This document shows positions 22,524 through 32,600 of a stretch of DNA of 64,000 nucleotides, piece by piece. How positions within the stretch are numbered: the first letter of the stretch is position 1; each line of letters opens with the position of its first letter. A model generated the notes under the pieces. The model was not told the DNA's origin. It did not search any database and saw only the letters and a program-made list of their open reading frames with translations. The position numbers and the translations under genes were made by a program. This stretch comes from Papaver somniferum (Eukaryota; Streptophyta; Magnoliopsida; Ranunculales; Papaveraceae): NCBI RefSeq assembly GCF_003573695.1, contig NC_039359.1, forward strand, positions 156,480,210 through 156,544,209, read 5' to 3'.

Positions 22524-22967
22524 AGCTTCAGATTTTGAGTTCGAATCCTACCTCCTATTCATATCGCATGCATGGACGATAGATCAATTACTGTTACTCT
22601 CTGGCTGCACATTCTTGGGCATGTGTTCCATCCGCAATGTCCGATTGGATTTAAGATTAGTGATTGCGTCTTCTTAAATCATGCACCACTAATAAGCTAA
22701 TGAGAATACAGATGGAATCGACTATCACATGGAATCGATACATGCTGATATATGGTAATGCTGATGGCCCGATAGCAACCACACCATGTATCATCGTCGT
22801 TGTATTATTTTTTTTTTCTCTTTTTGCTAAATGATTCTTCCTAATTTGAGGCCCAGGGGTTTTATTTGAGGCCTATCGATTTCCTCTCCCAACTTTTGTA
22901 AATGGTTATGGGGTGTCAAATTTGACAAAAAGATCAATCTATCCTCAAATTAATTTCTAAAACTAAC
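22524..22967. other. Foreign 444-bp segment inside the copia array
   Basis: It occurs only once in the window and is unlike the copia sequence on either side. It begins AGCTTCAGATTTTGAG and ends shortly before CCCACAGCC, where LTR sequence resumes. No gene or structured RNA is recognised. It contains two TTTGAGG words near 22845-22880 and a T-run near 22808. It is probably flanking DNA of another copy brought in by recombination. Confidence 0.65.
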
Positions 22968-23034
22968 CCACAGCCTGGGGGGCGATGCCCCCCAGGACCC
23001 CCTTTTGGTTAGCGGCGTTGAAAATATTCCAACA
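22968..23034 (-). repeat. Copia LTR fragment (first 67 bp of U3)
   Basis: Starts within CCCACAGCC, includes the complete 10-bp-arm hairpin 4 and ends CCAACA at 23034. It is next to the polypurine tract of F1. The R region is missing, so F1 has no usable 3' LTR here. Confidence 0.88.
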
Positions 23035-23664
23035 TTCTCCCCCTATTTTCAAAAACCATAAAACAAAGTTAAAACTTTTAAATCAGAGTGACTGCATCAC
23101 CGAAATGACTGCCTACGTACCCGAGTGGGATCAAGCCAACGTAGTTCAAGCACAATTGAGACTAAGCATCATCGTTGAAATCAACACATAAATGATAGGT
23201 ATTTTTTGGATTTGAACCTTCACTTAGTGTAAGAAACTCAAAGCCTTATCGAGGTTCTTTGGTGAAACCAGTCTTGAACCAAGTACCCCTTATGATAAAA
23301 CCGGAGTCTCCACACATACTGATTTCATAAAATCATGTGTTCTGTAGCCAAGCACGTTAATGGCCATGTGCTTATATCCTTGTTCATGAGTCTTCTTTAG
23401 AGAAAGGTCTTCTTCTCTTAGTAAACGGCCTTATTTCCATACTCATATAGGTAAGTCTCGAAGGTGTTTCTGCGATACACCTTTTACTAATCATAGACTC
23501 ATTAAGGATTTACATCCATCCTATTTTCTTGCAGAAACCAGCACTAATAAGAAATGGGAAGTTTTTATATTAGTGCTCCATAATCCACATCCATAACTTG
23601 TTGGTACCACATTGAACCTTGTTTATCCTTTTCAAAACATAGGTTGGGTTTCTGCTATGGGAGA
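23035..23664 (-). other. Copia 3' UTR and polypurine tract of F1
   Basis: The sense polypurine tract AAAATAGGGGGAGAA abuts the LTR (23035-23049). The 630-bp UTR is non-coding and strongly conserved between units. It contains a hairpin at 23113-23144 (arms CTACGT and ACGTAG enclosing a CCC/GGG inner pair). Equivalent UTRs lie at 33659-34288, 40358-41635 (duplicated), about 44000-44623, 49188-49818 and 55823-56452. Confidence 0.85.
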
Positions 23665-26600
23665 TCAAACTTCCTTCACAGACCTTAGTCCCATTTCTTT
23701 CCTTTTTATTGAAACCACTGAACTTGGTAGACTTTTCGTAAATGGGTCTGCCAAATTCCTCTTTGATTCAATAAAGTTAACCGTAACTACTCCCCTCTTG
23801 AGTAGTTGCCTAACCATGTAGTGTCTAAGACTTGCATGTCTAGACTTTCCATTATAAGTCTTATTAGAGACATTATAGATTGTAGCTTGATTATCACAAT
23901 TAATCAAGACCGCCGGAGTTGGCTTCTTCCAAAAAGGAATCTCCATAAGTAGGTTTCTAAGACAATCTGCCTCCTTACATGCATCAGTTAAAGCTATCAA
24001 TTCTGACAACATTGTTGAATCAGAAATACAAGTCTGCTTCTTGGAACTCCAAGACACAGCAGCACCCCCTAATGTAAAAATCCATCCAGAAGTTGACTTG
24101 GAATTTGATTCTACATTGTTCCAGTTAGCATCGCTGTACCCCTCTAGTGCAGCGGGATAGCCTTGGTAATGCAAACCAAAATTTATTGTTCCTTTCAAGT
24201 AAGCCATAACTCTTGAAACTGCTTTCCAGTGTTCATATCCTGGATTACTTGAGAAACGACATAATATTCCCACGGCTTGGGCTATGTCCGGTCTTGTGCA
24301 ATGCATAGCGTACATAAGACTCCCAATAACACTAGAATACTCAAGTTGAGCATGAGTACGGCCGGTGTTCTTCATTAACTTGATAGTATGGTCTAAAGGA
24401 GTAGGTGCTGGATTGTCATCAAAGTGACCATATTTCTTGAGAAATTTCTCAATATAATGATATTGAGTTAAAACCAACTCATCTCCCTTTCTTAGGATCT
24501 TAATTCCCAAGATTACATCAGCCTCTCCTAAATCCTTCATATCAAAGTTAGAACTAAGAAACTTCTTTGTTTCTTCCACAACAGATATGTCAGACCCAAA
24601 GATTAACATATCATCAACATACAAACAGAGAATCACACAACCAGAACTATCATGCTTACTATAGATACATTTGTCCGCATCATTCACCACAAACCCATAT
24701 GACAAAACTACTTTATCAAACTTCTCATGCCATTGCATAGGGGCTTGCTTCAAACCATAGAGAGATTTCACTAACTTGCAAACTTTCTTCTCTTGGCCTG
24801 GTAATATGAAACCTTCAGGTTGTTCCATATATATCTCTTCTTCTAAATCCCCATTTAGAAAATCAGTTTTGACATCCATTTGATGCACAACCAACTTATG
24901 AATAGAAGCAAGTGCAATCAAGCAACGAATGGATGAGATGCGTGCAACAGGAGCATATGTATCAAAGTAATCAATACCATGTCTTTGTTTATAACCCTTG
25001 GCAACTAGCCTTGCCTTAAACTTATCAACTTCACCATCAGCTCTCAACTTTCTCTTGAATATCCATTTACTTCCTATTGCTTTAGCACCAGGAGGTAAAT
25101 TTACTAATACCCAAGTCCCGTTAGTCAAAAGCGAATGCTTTTCATCATTGATGGCTTCTTTCCAGAAATTTTCATCTCTAGAACTCATGGCTTCAGCATA
25201 AGTTTTAGGGTCATCATCAGTATGCATAACATACTGGTTAACACTAAGAATTCTATTCTTATTTGCCTCTACAAGGTAATAAATAAAGTTTGGATCAGGC
25301 TTTTTCTCAATCCTTCCTCTCTTACTCCTTCTAGGTTCGATATCTTCAGTAGGCACTGAAATATCATTGTCATAAGTAGGAGAGGGATTTTCATCATTGT
25401 TATCAATCTCCATAGGTTCTAGATCAGGTAACAATGGATTCTCCATGGGTTGCATTTGAGAACTGTTCCTATTTAAGTTCTCAAAGAATTCCACATCTAC
25501 AGATTCTATAATCTCAAAAGTGTCAAGGTTTATAAATCTGTAGGTGATACTATTAAGAGAGTATCCCACAAAAGCACATTTATAAGCCCTGTTTCCCAAC
25601 TTTGGTCTTTTGGGATCAGGCTTTCGAACATATGCTAAACAATCCCAGACTTTAAGTCTTCTCAAGTTTGGTTTCCTCTTAAACCACAACTCATAAGGAG
25701 AAACACTCTTCTTTTTCAAAGGAATTCTATTCAAAATATAACATGCAGACAACATAGCTTCACCCCACAAAGAATTAGGCAAACCAGAACTTATAAGCAT
25801 GCAATTAACCATATCAATCAAAGTTCTATTTTTCCTTTCAGCCATACCATTTTGTTGAGGTGTGTAAGGTGCAGTACGTTGATGAACTAAACCATGCTCT
25901 TGACAAAAGGAATTAAATTCAGTAGGAAAGTATTCACCACCACGATCAGAACGTAAAATCTTAATTTTGTGCTCTAATTGTGTCTCTACTTCTGCTTTAT
26001 AAATCCTAAATTTATCAAAGACTTCATCCTTAGATTTCATTAAATATGTATAAGCATATCTAGTACTATCTTCTATAAAAGTGACATAATACTTATTTCC
26101 ACCACGAGTGGCAGAACCATGCAAATCACCCACATCACTATGTACTAATTCAAGTAAGGAAGAATTTCGTACTACAGACTTATGGGAAATTCTAGTTATC
26201 TTTGCTTGCACACATATTTCACATTTAGAAGCATGATCAAAATTGCAATCAGAAATCAAGCCTAATCGATTCATGTTTCCAAGAGAACCATAATTCACAT
26301 GCCCTAATCTACCATGCCATAAATTAACAGAGTCAACAATATAAGCAGAACCATTATTTATTAAATTAAGCTTAATCATCCCATTACAAGCATATCCTTG
26401 TCCAACAAACACACCATTTTTGGACAACACAAACTTATTAGACTCATAGGTCGTCTTGAATCCAGCCTTCATAACAAGGTCGCCGGAAACAAGGTTCTTC
26501 ACGATGTCAGGGACATGTAAAACATTAGTAAGAGTCACAGTCTTTCCCGAAGTAAACGAGAGTTCAACAGTGCCTTTCCCAATAACTTTGCTGCGTTGAC

Positions 26601-27651
26601 CGTTTGCGGAGACAACATCGTTTCCTTCTCCACTAACCGGTTCGTATGTCTTGTAAAGATTTCTATCCTTACAGATATGGATGGTTGCACCATTGTCGTA
26701 CCACCATCCACCCCCAGTTTCAGCAACAGCATTGGCGGCTTGCACCACGATCACAAGTTTGTCATCGACCATATTTGCCTCCTTTTTCTGGTTCTGCTGT
26801 TGTTTCTTTTTGAGACGACAGTCACGAGCAAAATGGCCGGGTTTGTCACAGAAGTAGCAAGGTCCGACAGCGCCCTTCTTCTTACTCTTCTTGTTGGGAT
26901 GCTTCTTAAACTGAGTATCATTTTTAGGTTTCAAGGAATTCGGTGTTTTAGATTCTTCTACGCTATTCACCTTAGAATGGTTTTCAGAATGTGGACTATC
27001 CTTAAGTTCTCGCTTACGAGAGTCCTCTTCTATGCGAAGATGACGTTGTAAGGCCTCTAAATCATAGTCAGTCTCAGCATGCTTAAGTTTCTTCTTATAA
27101 CCATTCCAAGAAGGGGGGAGACGAGAAATAATAACCCCAACAACAAACGCAGAAACAAGATCAATTCCAGCATCCTTAAGATGATTAACTATGAGTAAAA
27201 GTTCACTGACCTGGGCAATGATTGACTTACTGTCAACCATCTTAAAATCCATGAAATTGCAAATCAGGAATTTCTTGTTGCTTGCTTCAGAAATCTTGTA
27301 TTTGTTGTCAAGCGCAGTCCACAATCCCTTTGCAGTCCCAATACTCCGATGTGCATTGTACACATGTTTGTCCAGAGCATTCAAAATATGACCACGACAC
27401 ATGAAATCATCTTCCTGACGCTGCTTTCGTCTAGCCTTCAATTCCTCAGTGTCATTGTCAGTTGCAGCAGGAATTTCCTCCAATCCATCTTCAAGTATGT
27501 ACCACAACTTGATGGTGATCAGGAAAAACTTCACAGTCTCTTGCCAACGGGTAAAACCTTCACCATCAAAACGTTCCAATCGAGTAAAGGTTTGGTTCAT
27601 CACTTGCAGAGATTGAGCAGTAGCATTCGAATTCGAAGATTCACCCTCCAT
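23665..27651 (-). CDS. Copia gag-pol polyprotein F1, intact (1328 aa)
   Basis: Single continuous frame from MEGESSNSNATAQ to GLRSVKEV. Gag occupies about 1-260, with a CX2CX4HX4C zinc knuckle at C265-C278. The protease has active site D319-N-G-A. The GAG-pre-integrase HHCC finger runs from H446 to C480. The integrase triad is D506, D569 and E605 (35 residues between the last two, as expected). RT has catalytic D926 in MDVKT and YVDD at 1011-1014. RNase H is C-terminal, with SDANW, SELIAL and DNQ motifs. gag-pol in one frame is usual for plant copia. Ala930 is Asp, four residues after catalytic D926, and a Trp in RNase H is Cys (EADCLRNLL). Its 5' LTR is LTR3 (U3 end missing). On the 3' side only 67 bp of LTR remain, so it is unlikely to move by itself. 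Confidence 0.95.
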   Translation of the reverse strand: MEGESSNSNATAQSLQVMNQTFTRLERFDGEGFTRWQETVKFFLITIKLWYILEDGLEEIPAATDNDTEELKARRKQRQEDDFMCRGHILNALDKHVYNAHRSIGTAKGLWTALDNKYKISEASNKKFLICNFMDFKMVDSKSIIAQVSELLLIVNHLKDAGIDLVSAFVVGVIISRLPPSWNGYKKKLKHAETDYDLEALQRHLRIEEDSRKRELKDSPHSENHSKVNSVEESKTPNSLKPKNDTQFKKHPNKKSKKKGAVGPCYFCDKPGHFARDCRLKKKQQQNQKKEANMVDDKLVIVVQAANAVAETGGGWWYDNGATIHICKDRNLYKTYEPVSGEGNDVVSANGQRSKVIGKGTVELSFTSGKTVTLTNVLHVPDIVKNLVSGDLVMKAGFKTTYESNKFVLSKNGVFVGQGYACNGMIKLNLINNGSAYIVDSVNLWHGRLGHVNYGSLGNMNRLGLISDCNFDHASKCEICVQAKITRISHKSVVRNSSLLELVHSDVGDLHGSATRGGNKYYVTFIEDSTRYAYTYLMKSKDEVFDKFRIYKAEVETQLEHKIKILRSDRGGEYFPTEFNSFCQEHGLVHQRTAPYTPQQNGMAERKNRTLIDMVNCMLISSGLPNSLWGEAMLSACYILNRIPLKKKSVSPYELWFKRKPNLRRLKVWDCLAYVRKPDPKRPKLGNRAYKCAFVGYSLNSITYRFINLDTFEIIESVDVEFFENLNRNSSQMQPMENPLLPDLEPMEIDNNDENPSPTYDNDISVPTEDIEPRRSKRGRIEKKPDPNFIYYLVEANKNRILSVNQYVMHTDDDPKTYAEAMSSRDENFWKEAINDEKHSLLTNGTWVLVNLPPGAKAIGSKWIFKRKLRADGEVDKFKARLVAKGYKQRHGIDYFDTYAPVARISSIRCLIALASIHKLVVHQMDVKTDFLNGDLEEEIYMEQPEGFILPGQEKKVCKLVKSLYGLKQAPMQWHEKFDKVVLSYGFVVNDADKCIYSKHDSSGCVILCLYVDDMLIFGSDISVVEETKKFLSSNFDMKDLGEADVILGIKILRKGDELVLTQYHYIEKFLKKYGHFDDNPAPTPLDHTIKLMKNTGRTHAQLEYSSVIGSLMYAMHCTRPDIAQAVGILCRFSSNPGYEHWKAVSRVMAYLKGTINFGLHYQGYPAALEGYSDANWNNVESNSKSTSGWIFTLGGAAVSWSSKKQTCISDSTMLSELIALTDACKEADCLRNLLMEIPFWKKPTPAVLINCDNQATIYNVSNKTYNGKSRHASLRHYMVRQLLKRGVVTVNFIESKRNLADPFTKSLPSSVVSIKRKEMGLRSVKEV

Positions 27652-27677
27652 TGCCAGAAGATATTTGTCTAAAAAAC
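27652..27677 (-). promoter_or_regulatory. Copia leader with candidate self-complementary primer site
   Basis: Only 26 bases separate LTR and gag ATG. There is no TGG-initial tRNA-type primer site next to the LTR. Instead the leader contains TTTTAGACAAATAT, the exact complement of ATATTTGTCTAAAA in the sense R/U5 part of the same LTR (plus-strand copy at about 27766-27787). AGAA extends the pairing after one bulge. The same pair occurs at the other leader/LTR junctions. It may prime reverse transcription from the element's own RNA, as in Tf1; this is inference. Confidence 0.55.
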
Positions 27678-28190
27678 TGTTGGAAAAAATTGGGTTTCAC
27701 AAAGGATGAATGAATCAGAGAAGAAAGTGTTGCACTCCAAAACTTTCAAGGCTTGTATAAATTTCTTTTAGACAAATATTTCTACCCTCCCAATAACAAT
27801 TGGCGATTACAACAGGTATGCGAAATATTGCCTTCAGGATACAATGAAAGCCCTGCAACGAAAACTGAATTCAAGGTTTGTACCCCTTGATTCAATCAAG
27901 AACACACAAAGAGATTTCTGATTTCTGATGATGCTTTTTGAAACAGAGAAAACAGATTGATTTTTCTTATATGTTAAACGAAACTGGGAGAAGCTATTTA
28001 TAAAGGGTTTTGCACCTGTTGGGAATAGGTTTTTATTCGCCAACAGGTTTCTATTCACGAAACGTCAGGTTCCTTCATCAACAGACATCAATGGTGTCTT
28101 TTGGATTCGAAATTTTCGAACAGGCTTTTATCGGCCAAATAAAACCGCCAGTTCAAAAAATTCTTCCGGGGGCGTTGCCCCCTTGAAACC
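27678..28190 (-). repeat. Copia LTR3, U3 end missing, fused to gag
   Basis: 5' LTR (sense) of F1. It keeps R/U5, the TATA box (27993-28005, sense CTTTATAAATAGC) and U3 up to hairpin 1, then passes straight into gag sequence at TTGAAACC|ACCCCCAG. The outer U3 (hairpins 2-4 and the terminal inverted bases) is absent. LTR4, LTR6 and LTR10 have exactly the same fusion. Confidence 0.9.
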
Positions 28191-29132
28191 ACCCCCAGTT
28201 TCAGCAACAGCATTGGCGGCTTGCACCACGATCACAAGTTTGTCATCGACCATATTTGCCTCCTTTTTCTGGTTCTGCTGTTGTTTCTTTTTGAGACGAC
28301 AGTCACGAGCAAAATGGCCGGGTTTGTCACAGAAGTAGCAAGGGCCGACAGCGCCCTTCTTCTTACTCTTCTTGTTGGGATGCTTCTTAAACTGAGTATC
28401 ATTCTTAGGTTTCAAGGAATTCGGTGTTTTAGATTCTTCTACGCTATTCACCTTAGAATGGTTTTCAGAATGTGGACTATCCTTAAGTTCTCGCTTACGA
28501 GAGTCCTCTTCTATGCGAAGATGACGTTGTAAGGCCTCTAAATCATAGTCAGTCTCAGCATGCTTAAGTTTCTTCTTATAACCATTCCAAGAAGGGGGGA
28601 GACGAGAAATAATAACCCCAACAACAAACGCAGAAACAAGATCAATTCCAGCATCCTTAAGATGATTAACTATGAGTAAAAGTTCACTGACCTGGGCAAT
28701 GATTGACTTACTGTCAACCATCTTAAAATCCATGAAATTGCAAATCAGGAATTTCTTGTTGCTTGCTTCAGAAATCTTGTATTTGTTGTCAAGCGCAGTC
28801 CATAATCCCTTTGCAGTCCCAATACTCCGATGTGCATTGTACACATGTTTGTCCAGAGCATTCAAAATATGACCACGACACATGAAATCATCTTCCTGAC
28901 GCTGCTTTCGTCTAGCCTTCAATTCCTCAGTGTCATTGTCAGTTGCAGCAGGAATTTCCTCCAATCCATCTTCAAGTATGTACCACAACTTGATGGTGAT
29001 CAGGAAAAACTTCACAGTCTCTTGCCAACGGGTAAAACCTTCACCATCAAAACGTTCCAATCGAGTAAAGGTTTGGTTCATCACTTGCAGAGATTGAGCA
29101 GTAGCATTCGAATTCGAAGATTCACCCTCCAT
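28128..29132 (-). CDS. Copia gag-only module g1 (334 aa, LTR-derived tail)
   Basis: Open frame with gag residues 1-315 (through the zinc knuckle and ETGGG just before the protease), followed by 19 residues read from the fused LTR (FKGATPPEEFFEL…LFGR). The protein would be a complete capsid with RNA-binding knuckle but no enzymes. Because the junction lies before the protease active site, it resembles a separately expressed gag. It sits between LTR4 (sense upstream, with TATA box) and LTR3, so it could be transcribed. Whether it is used is unknown; it may simply be a deletion product. Confidence 0.8.
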   Translation of the reverse strand: MEGESSNSNATAQSLQVMNQTFTRLERFDGEGFTRWQETVKFFLITIKLWYILEDGLEEIPAATDNDTEELKARRKQRQEDDFMCRGHILNALDKHVYNAHRSIGTAKGLWTALDNKYKISEASNKKFLICNFMDFKMVDSKSIIAQVSELLLIVNHLKDAGIDLVSAFVVGVIISRLPPSWNGYKKKLKHAETDYDLEALQRHLRIEEDSRKRELKDSPHSENHSKVNSVEESKTPNSLKPKNDTQFKKHPNKKSKKKGAVGPCYFCDKPGHFARDCRLKKKQQQNQKKEANMVDDKLVIVVQAANAVAETGGGFKGATPPEEFFELAVLFGR

Positions 29133-29157
29133 TGCCAGAAGATATTTGTCTAAAAAC

Positions 29158-29670
29158 TGTTGGAAAAAAATTGGGTTTCACAAAGGATGAATGAATCAGA
29201 GAAGAAAGTGTTGCACTCCAAAACTTTCAAGGCTTGTATAAATTTCTTTTAGACAAATATTTCTACCCTCCCAATAACAATTGGCGATTACAACAGGTAT
29301 GCGAAATATTGCCTTCAGGATACAATGAAAGCCCTGCAACGAAAACTGAATTCAAGGTTTGTACCCCTTGATTCAATCAAGAACACACAAAGAGATTTCT
29401 GATTTCTGATGATGCTTTTCGAAACAGAGAAAATCGATTGATTTTTCTTATATGTTAAACGAAACTGGGAGAAGCTATTTATAAAGGGTTTTGCACCTGT
29501 TGGGAATAGGTTTTTATTCGCCAACAGGTTTCTATTCACGAAACGTCAGGTTCCTTCATCAACAGACATCAATGGTGTCTTTTGGATTCGAAATTTTCGA
29601 ACAGGCTTTTATCGGCCAAATAAAACCGTCAGTTCAAAAAATTCTTCCGGGGGCGTTGCCCCCTTGAAAC
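29158..29670 (-). repeat. Copia LTR4, U3 end missing, fused to gag
   Basis: Same structure and same junction as LTR3. With g1 it forms a 1.48-kb tandem unit (27678-29157) that is followed directly by a second unit starting here. Confidence 0.9.
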
Positions 29671-32600
29671 CACCCCCAGTTTCAGCAACAGCATTGGCGG
29701 CTTGCACCACGATCACAAGTTTGTCATCGACCATATTTGCCTCCTTTTTCTGGTTCTGCTGTTGTTTCTTTTTGAGACGATAGTCACGAGCAAAATGGCC
29801 GGGTTTGTCACAGAAGTAGCAAGGGCCGACAGCGCCCTTCTTCTTACTCTTCTTGTTGGGATGCTTCTTAAACTGAGTATCATTCTTAGGTTTCAAGGAA
29901 TTCGGTGTTTTAGATTCTTCTACGCTATTCACCTTAGAATGGTTTTCAGAATGTGGACTATCCTTAAGTTCTCGCTTATGAGAGTCCTCTTCTATGCGAA
30001 GATGACGTTGTAAGGCCTCTAAATCATAGTCAGTCTCAGCATGCTTAAGTTTCTTCTTATAACCATTCCAAGAAGGGGGGAGACGATAAATAATAACCCC
30101 AACAACAAACGCAGAAACAAGATCAATTCCAGCATCCTTAAGATGATTAACTATGAGTAAAAGTTCACTGACCTGGGCAATGATTGACTTACTGTCAACC
30201 ATCTTAAAATCCATGAAATTGCAAATCAGGAATTTCTTGTTGCTTGCTTCAGAAATCTTGTATTTGTTGTCAAGCGCAGTCCACAATCCCTTTGCAGTCC
30301 CAATACTTGGCAGGCCTCGAAAGGGTATAGAAATTGAGCGCAAATAAAAACGGGGGCCTACAGTAATACCGCAAGTGCACGGTCGTCAGTTGTAGCTCGT
30401 GCAAGTACGGGTCGATCCACAGAGATCGGGTGTGTTTTGGAAGTGTTTTAGCTAATTGGGTTCCTAAATTGTTGTTGGGTTTTGAAGCCTTTTGGCTTAA
30501 ATTGGGCTTTGAGTGCTAATGGGTTTGTTCACAATAAAAGGAACTGAGCATGGGCTCAGTTTGGTCTTTGAAGTGCAAATGGGCTTAGGCCTTAAACTTA
30601 GGCTTTTGATTAAGCCTGAATTGGATTGGGCCTTAATGAATTTGGGCTTTGGTCTTAAACAACTGGGCTTTGGTTAAGCCCACAGTTGACTGAATTGGGC
30701 TTCAGTTTGAATTGAGCTTTGGACTTGATAGTGGACCAGATTGGGCTCAGCTGGCTTTGGCAGTGAACTGAGCTTTGGGCTCAGCAGCAGCAGGCAGGAA
30801 AAAGAAGGCAGCAGCTTGGCAGCAGCAACAGAAGTGCTGCAGGGCAAGTGCAAGAGAAACAGCAACTGCAGAGCAAAAGCAACAGCAGCTGCAGAGGGAG
30901 GCATAGAAGGCAATGCAGCAGCTGTACACATGGCCAAGAAAAGAAAGCAGTATTGCAGCACAAGACAATGCAAGTAGCAGCAAGAACAGCAAGACAGAGG
31001 CAAATGCACAGCAAGGCCAAGGAAACAACAGCAGTAGGGGAAGCAACAAGAAAACAAGTAGTGGGTAACTAACAGGGCAGCAACAGGGAAGACACAACAG
31101 CAACAGAAAACAACACAAGATGAACCAAGGCCTAAGCCAAGGGCAGGGGTGATAAAGAAACTGAAATGAAGCAAGGCTAGGCAGAATACAGGCAAACTAA
31201 AAGAATGGGAGGAAAATTAGCTTGCTCATTGTCACTAGTGAGCACTAATTTCCCCCAATGCACAATCAGCACATTGCATACAAGCATACACAGGGAATGG
31301 CAAGAAAATCAGCTTGCTTTAAGCACTGATTTCTTCCATTACACAATCAGTTCATTGCTTCAAATGTATCTAGCCTAACATTCCTTCAAATGACAGTGAA
31401 TTAAACATGACAGTGAATTGATACTAACAGTGAACAATAACAGTGAGTAGAATTAACAGTGAACATCAAGCATTAACAGTGCATGAGACCAAGTATTAAC
31501 AGGAACATTAACACAACTAACATGAACATAACTGAAACTAACAATAAACAATTAACAATGAACATGACTGAATTTTAACTGAAACATGGATATGAAAATT
31601 AGCAGCAAATTGAACTGAAAAAGTGAACTGAAAATTAACAAAACATTTAACAGAACTTTGAGAGTTCTGGATGTTGGCTACTCCAAACATAGTTATTACA
31701 ACACATCCCTCACCACATATTTATACCCAATTACATCATTAGGGCTTTCCCCCAATTTTCCCCCAAAATCAGTGAAATTAGGTTTTGCAAATTACCTAAT
31801 TTTATGGCACAATTCCTCCCATGTGCGACGACCCATTCTTCCTCTGACTCCCCTCATGCTATCCACGCCTCCAATTGCTTCATCTATCAATCTAATTCAC
31901 CAAATCCAATCCTAACAGTGAAGAGGATGGTGGAGTTGTTGAAATAGCTTAATAGGTGATAGGGGTGATGATAGTAGTGATGGGTTGCGGTTGTTGTGGA
32001 GAGTTGGTGGTTTGGTGGCTGTTGCAGGAGGGGTGGTGACGACAGGGAAGAAGGTGGTGGTGATGGTGCGGCAGGGTATGGCTCTGCAGAGGGGGTGAGG
32101 TCGATGGAGAGGAAGGAGGAGATGTTTGGTTGAGGTTAAATGGTTCGGTTGCTAGGGTGTTATGCGAGATATCAAGGTTCGATGTCCAGCGAAGGTAAGC
32201 CGCTGGATGCGAAGATGGCTGGTAGATCTAACGGTAAGATAAGAGATGAATCGATGCAACCGTTGGATTTTGAAACACAACGAAGTCAACGGTTTCAGAT
32301 GATGTTAGGTACTGTAGTGTTAAGCGGAAGTATCAAACTTTGATGCACAGCAAGGGAGCGACCGTTGGATTCAACTACCATCTAATCTGAAGGCTTGGAA
32401 TTTCAGCGCTGTGGTGCTTGGCAGAGACTTCAGATTTTGATGCTCTATGAAGGAGCGACCGTCGGATGCTTCTGAGAAATGATCTGATGGCTGAGAACGG
32501 AGGCGCTTTTGTGTGTAGAAAATGAGGTTGTGCGCACCATTCTTCGCGGTTTCCTTGCGTAATTTCTCCCGGCTTTTCACTACGTTTCTGCTCTTTTCGC

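Noticed and set aside
22536..22556. GAGTTCGAATCCTACC resembling a tRNA T-arm or a tRNA-derived SINE
   Set aside because: The T-stem would have several mismatches, and no anticodon arm, A box or second copy is present.
22309..22677. 122-codon plus-strand frame suggesting a captured host gene
   Set aside because: It runs from antisense LTR sequence into the foreign segment; no family is recognised and the frame is not kept in other LTRs.
27652..27677. A standard tRNA primer-binding site for the copia elements
   Set aside because: No TGG-initial tRNA complement is found next to the LTR; the only TGG words overlap the gag start codon.
30674..31195. Cysteine- and leucine-rich frames on both strands that resemble membrane proteins
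   Set aside because: They are translations of the CAGCA-rich repeat inside the solo LTR and lack conserved features.
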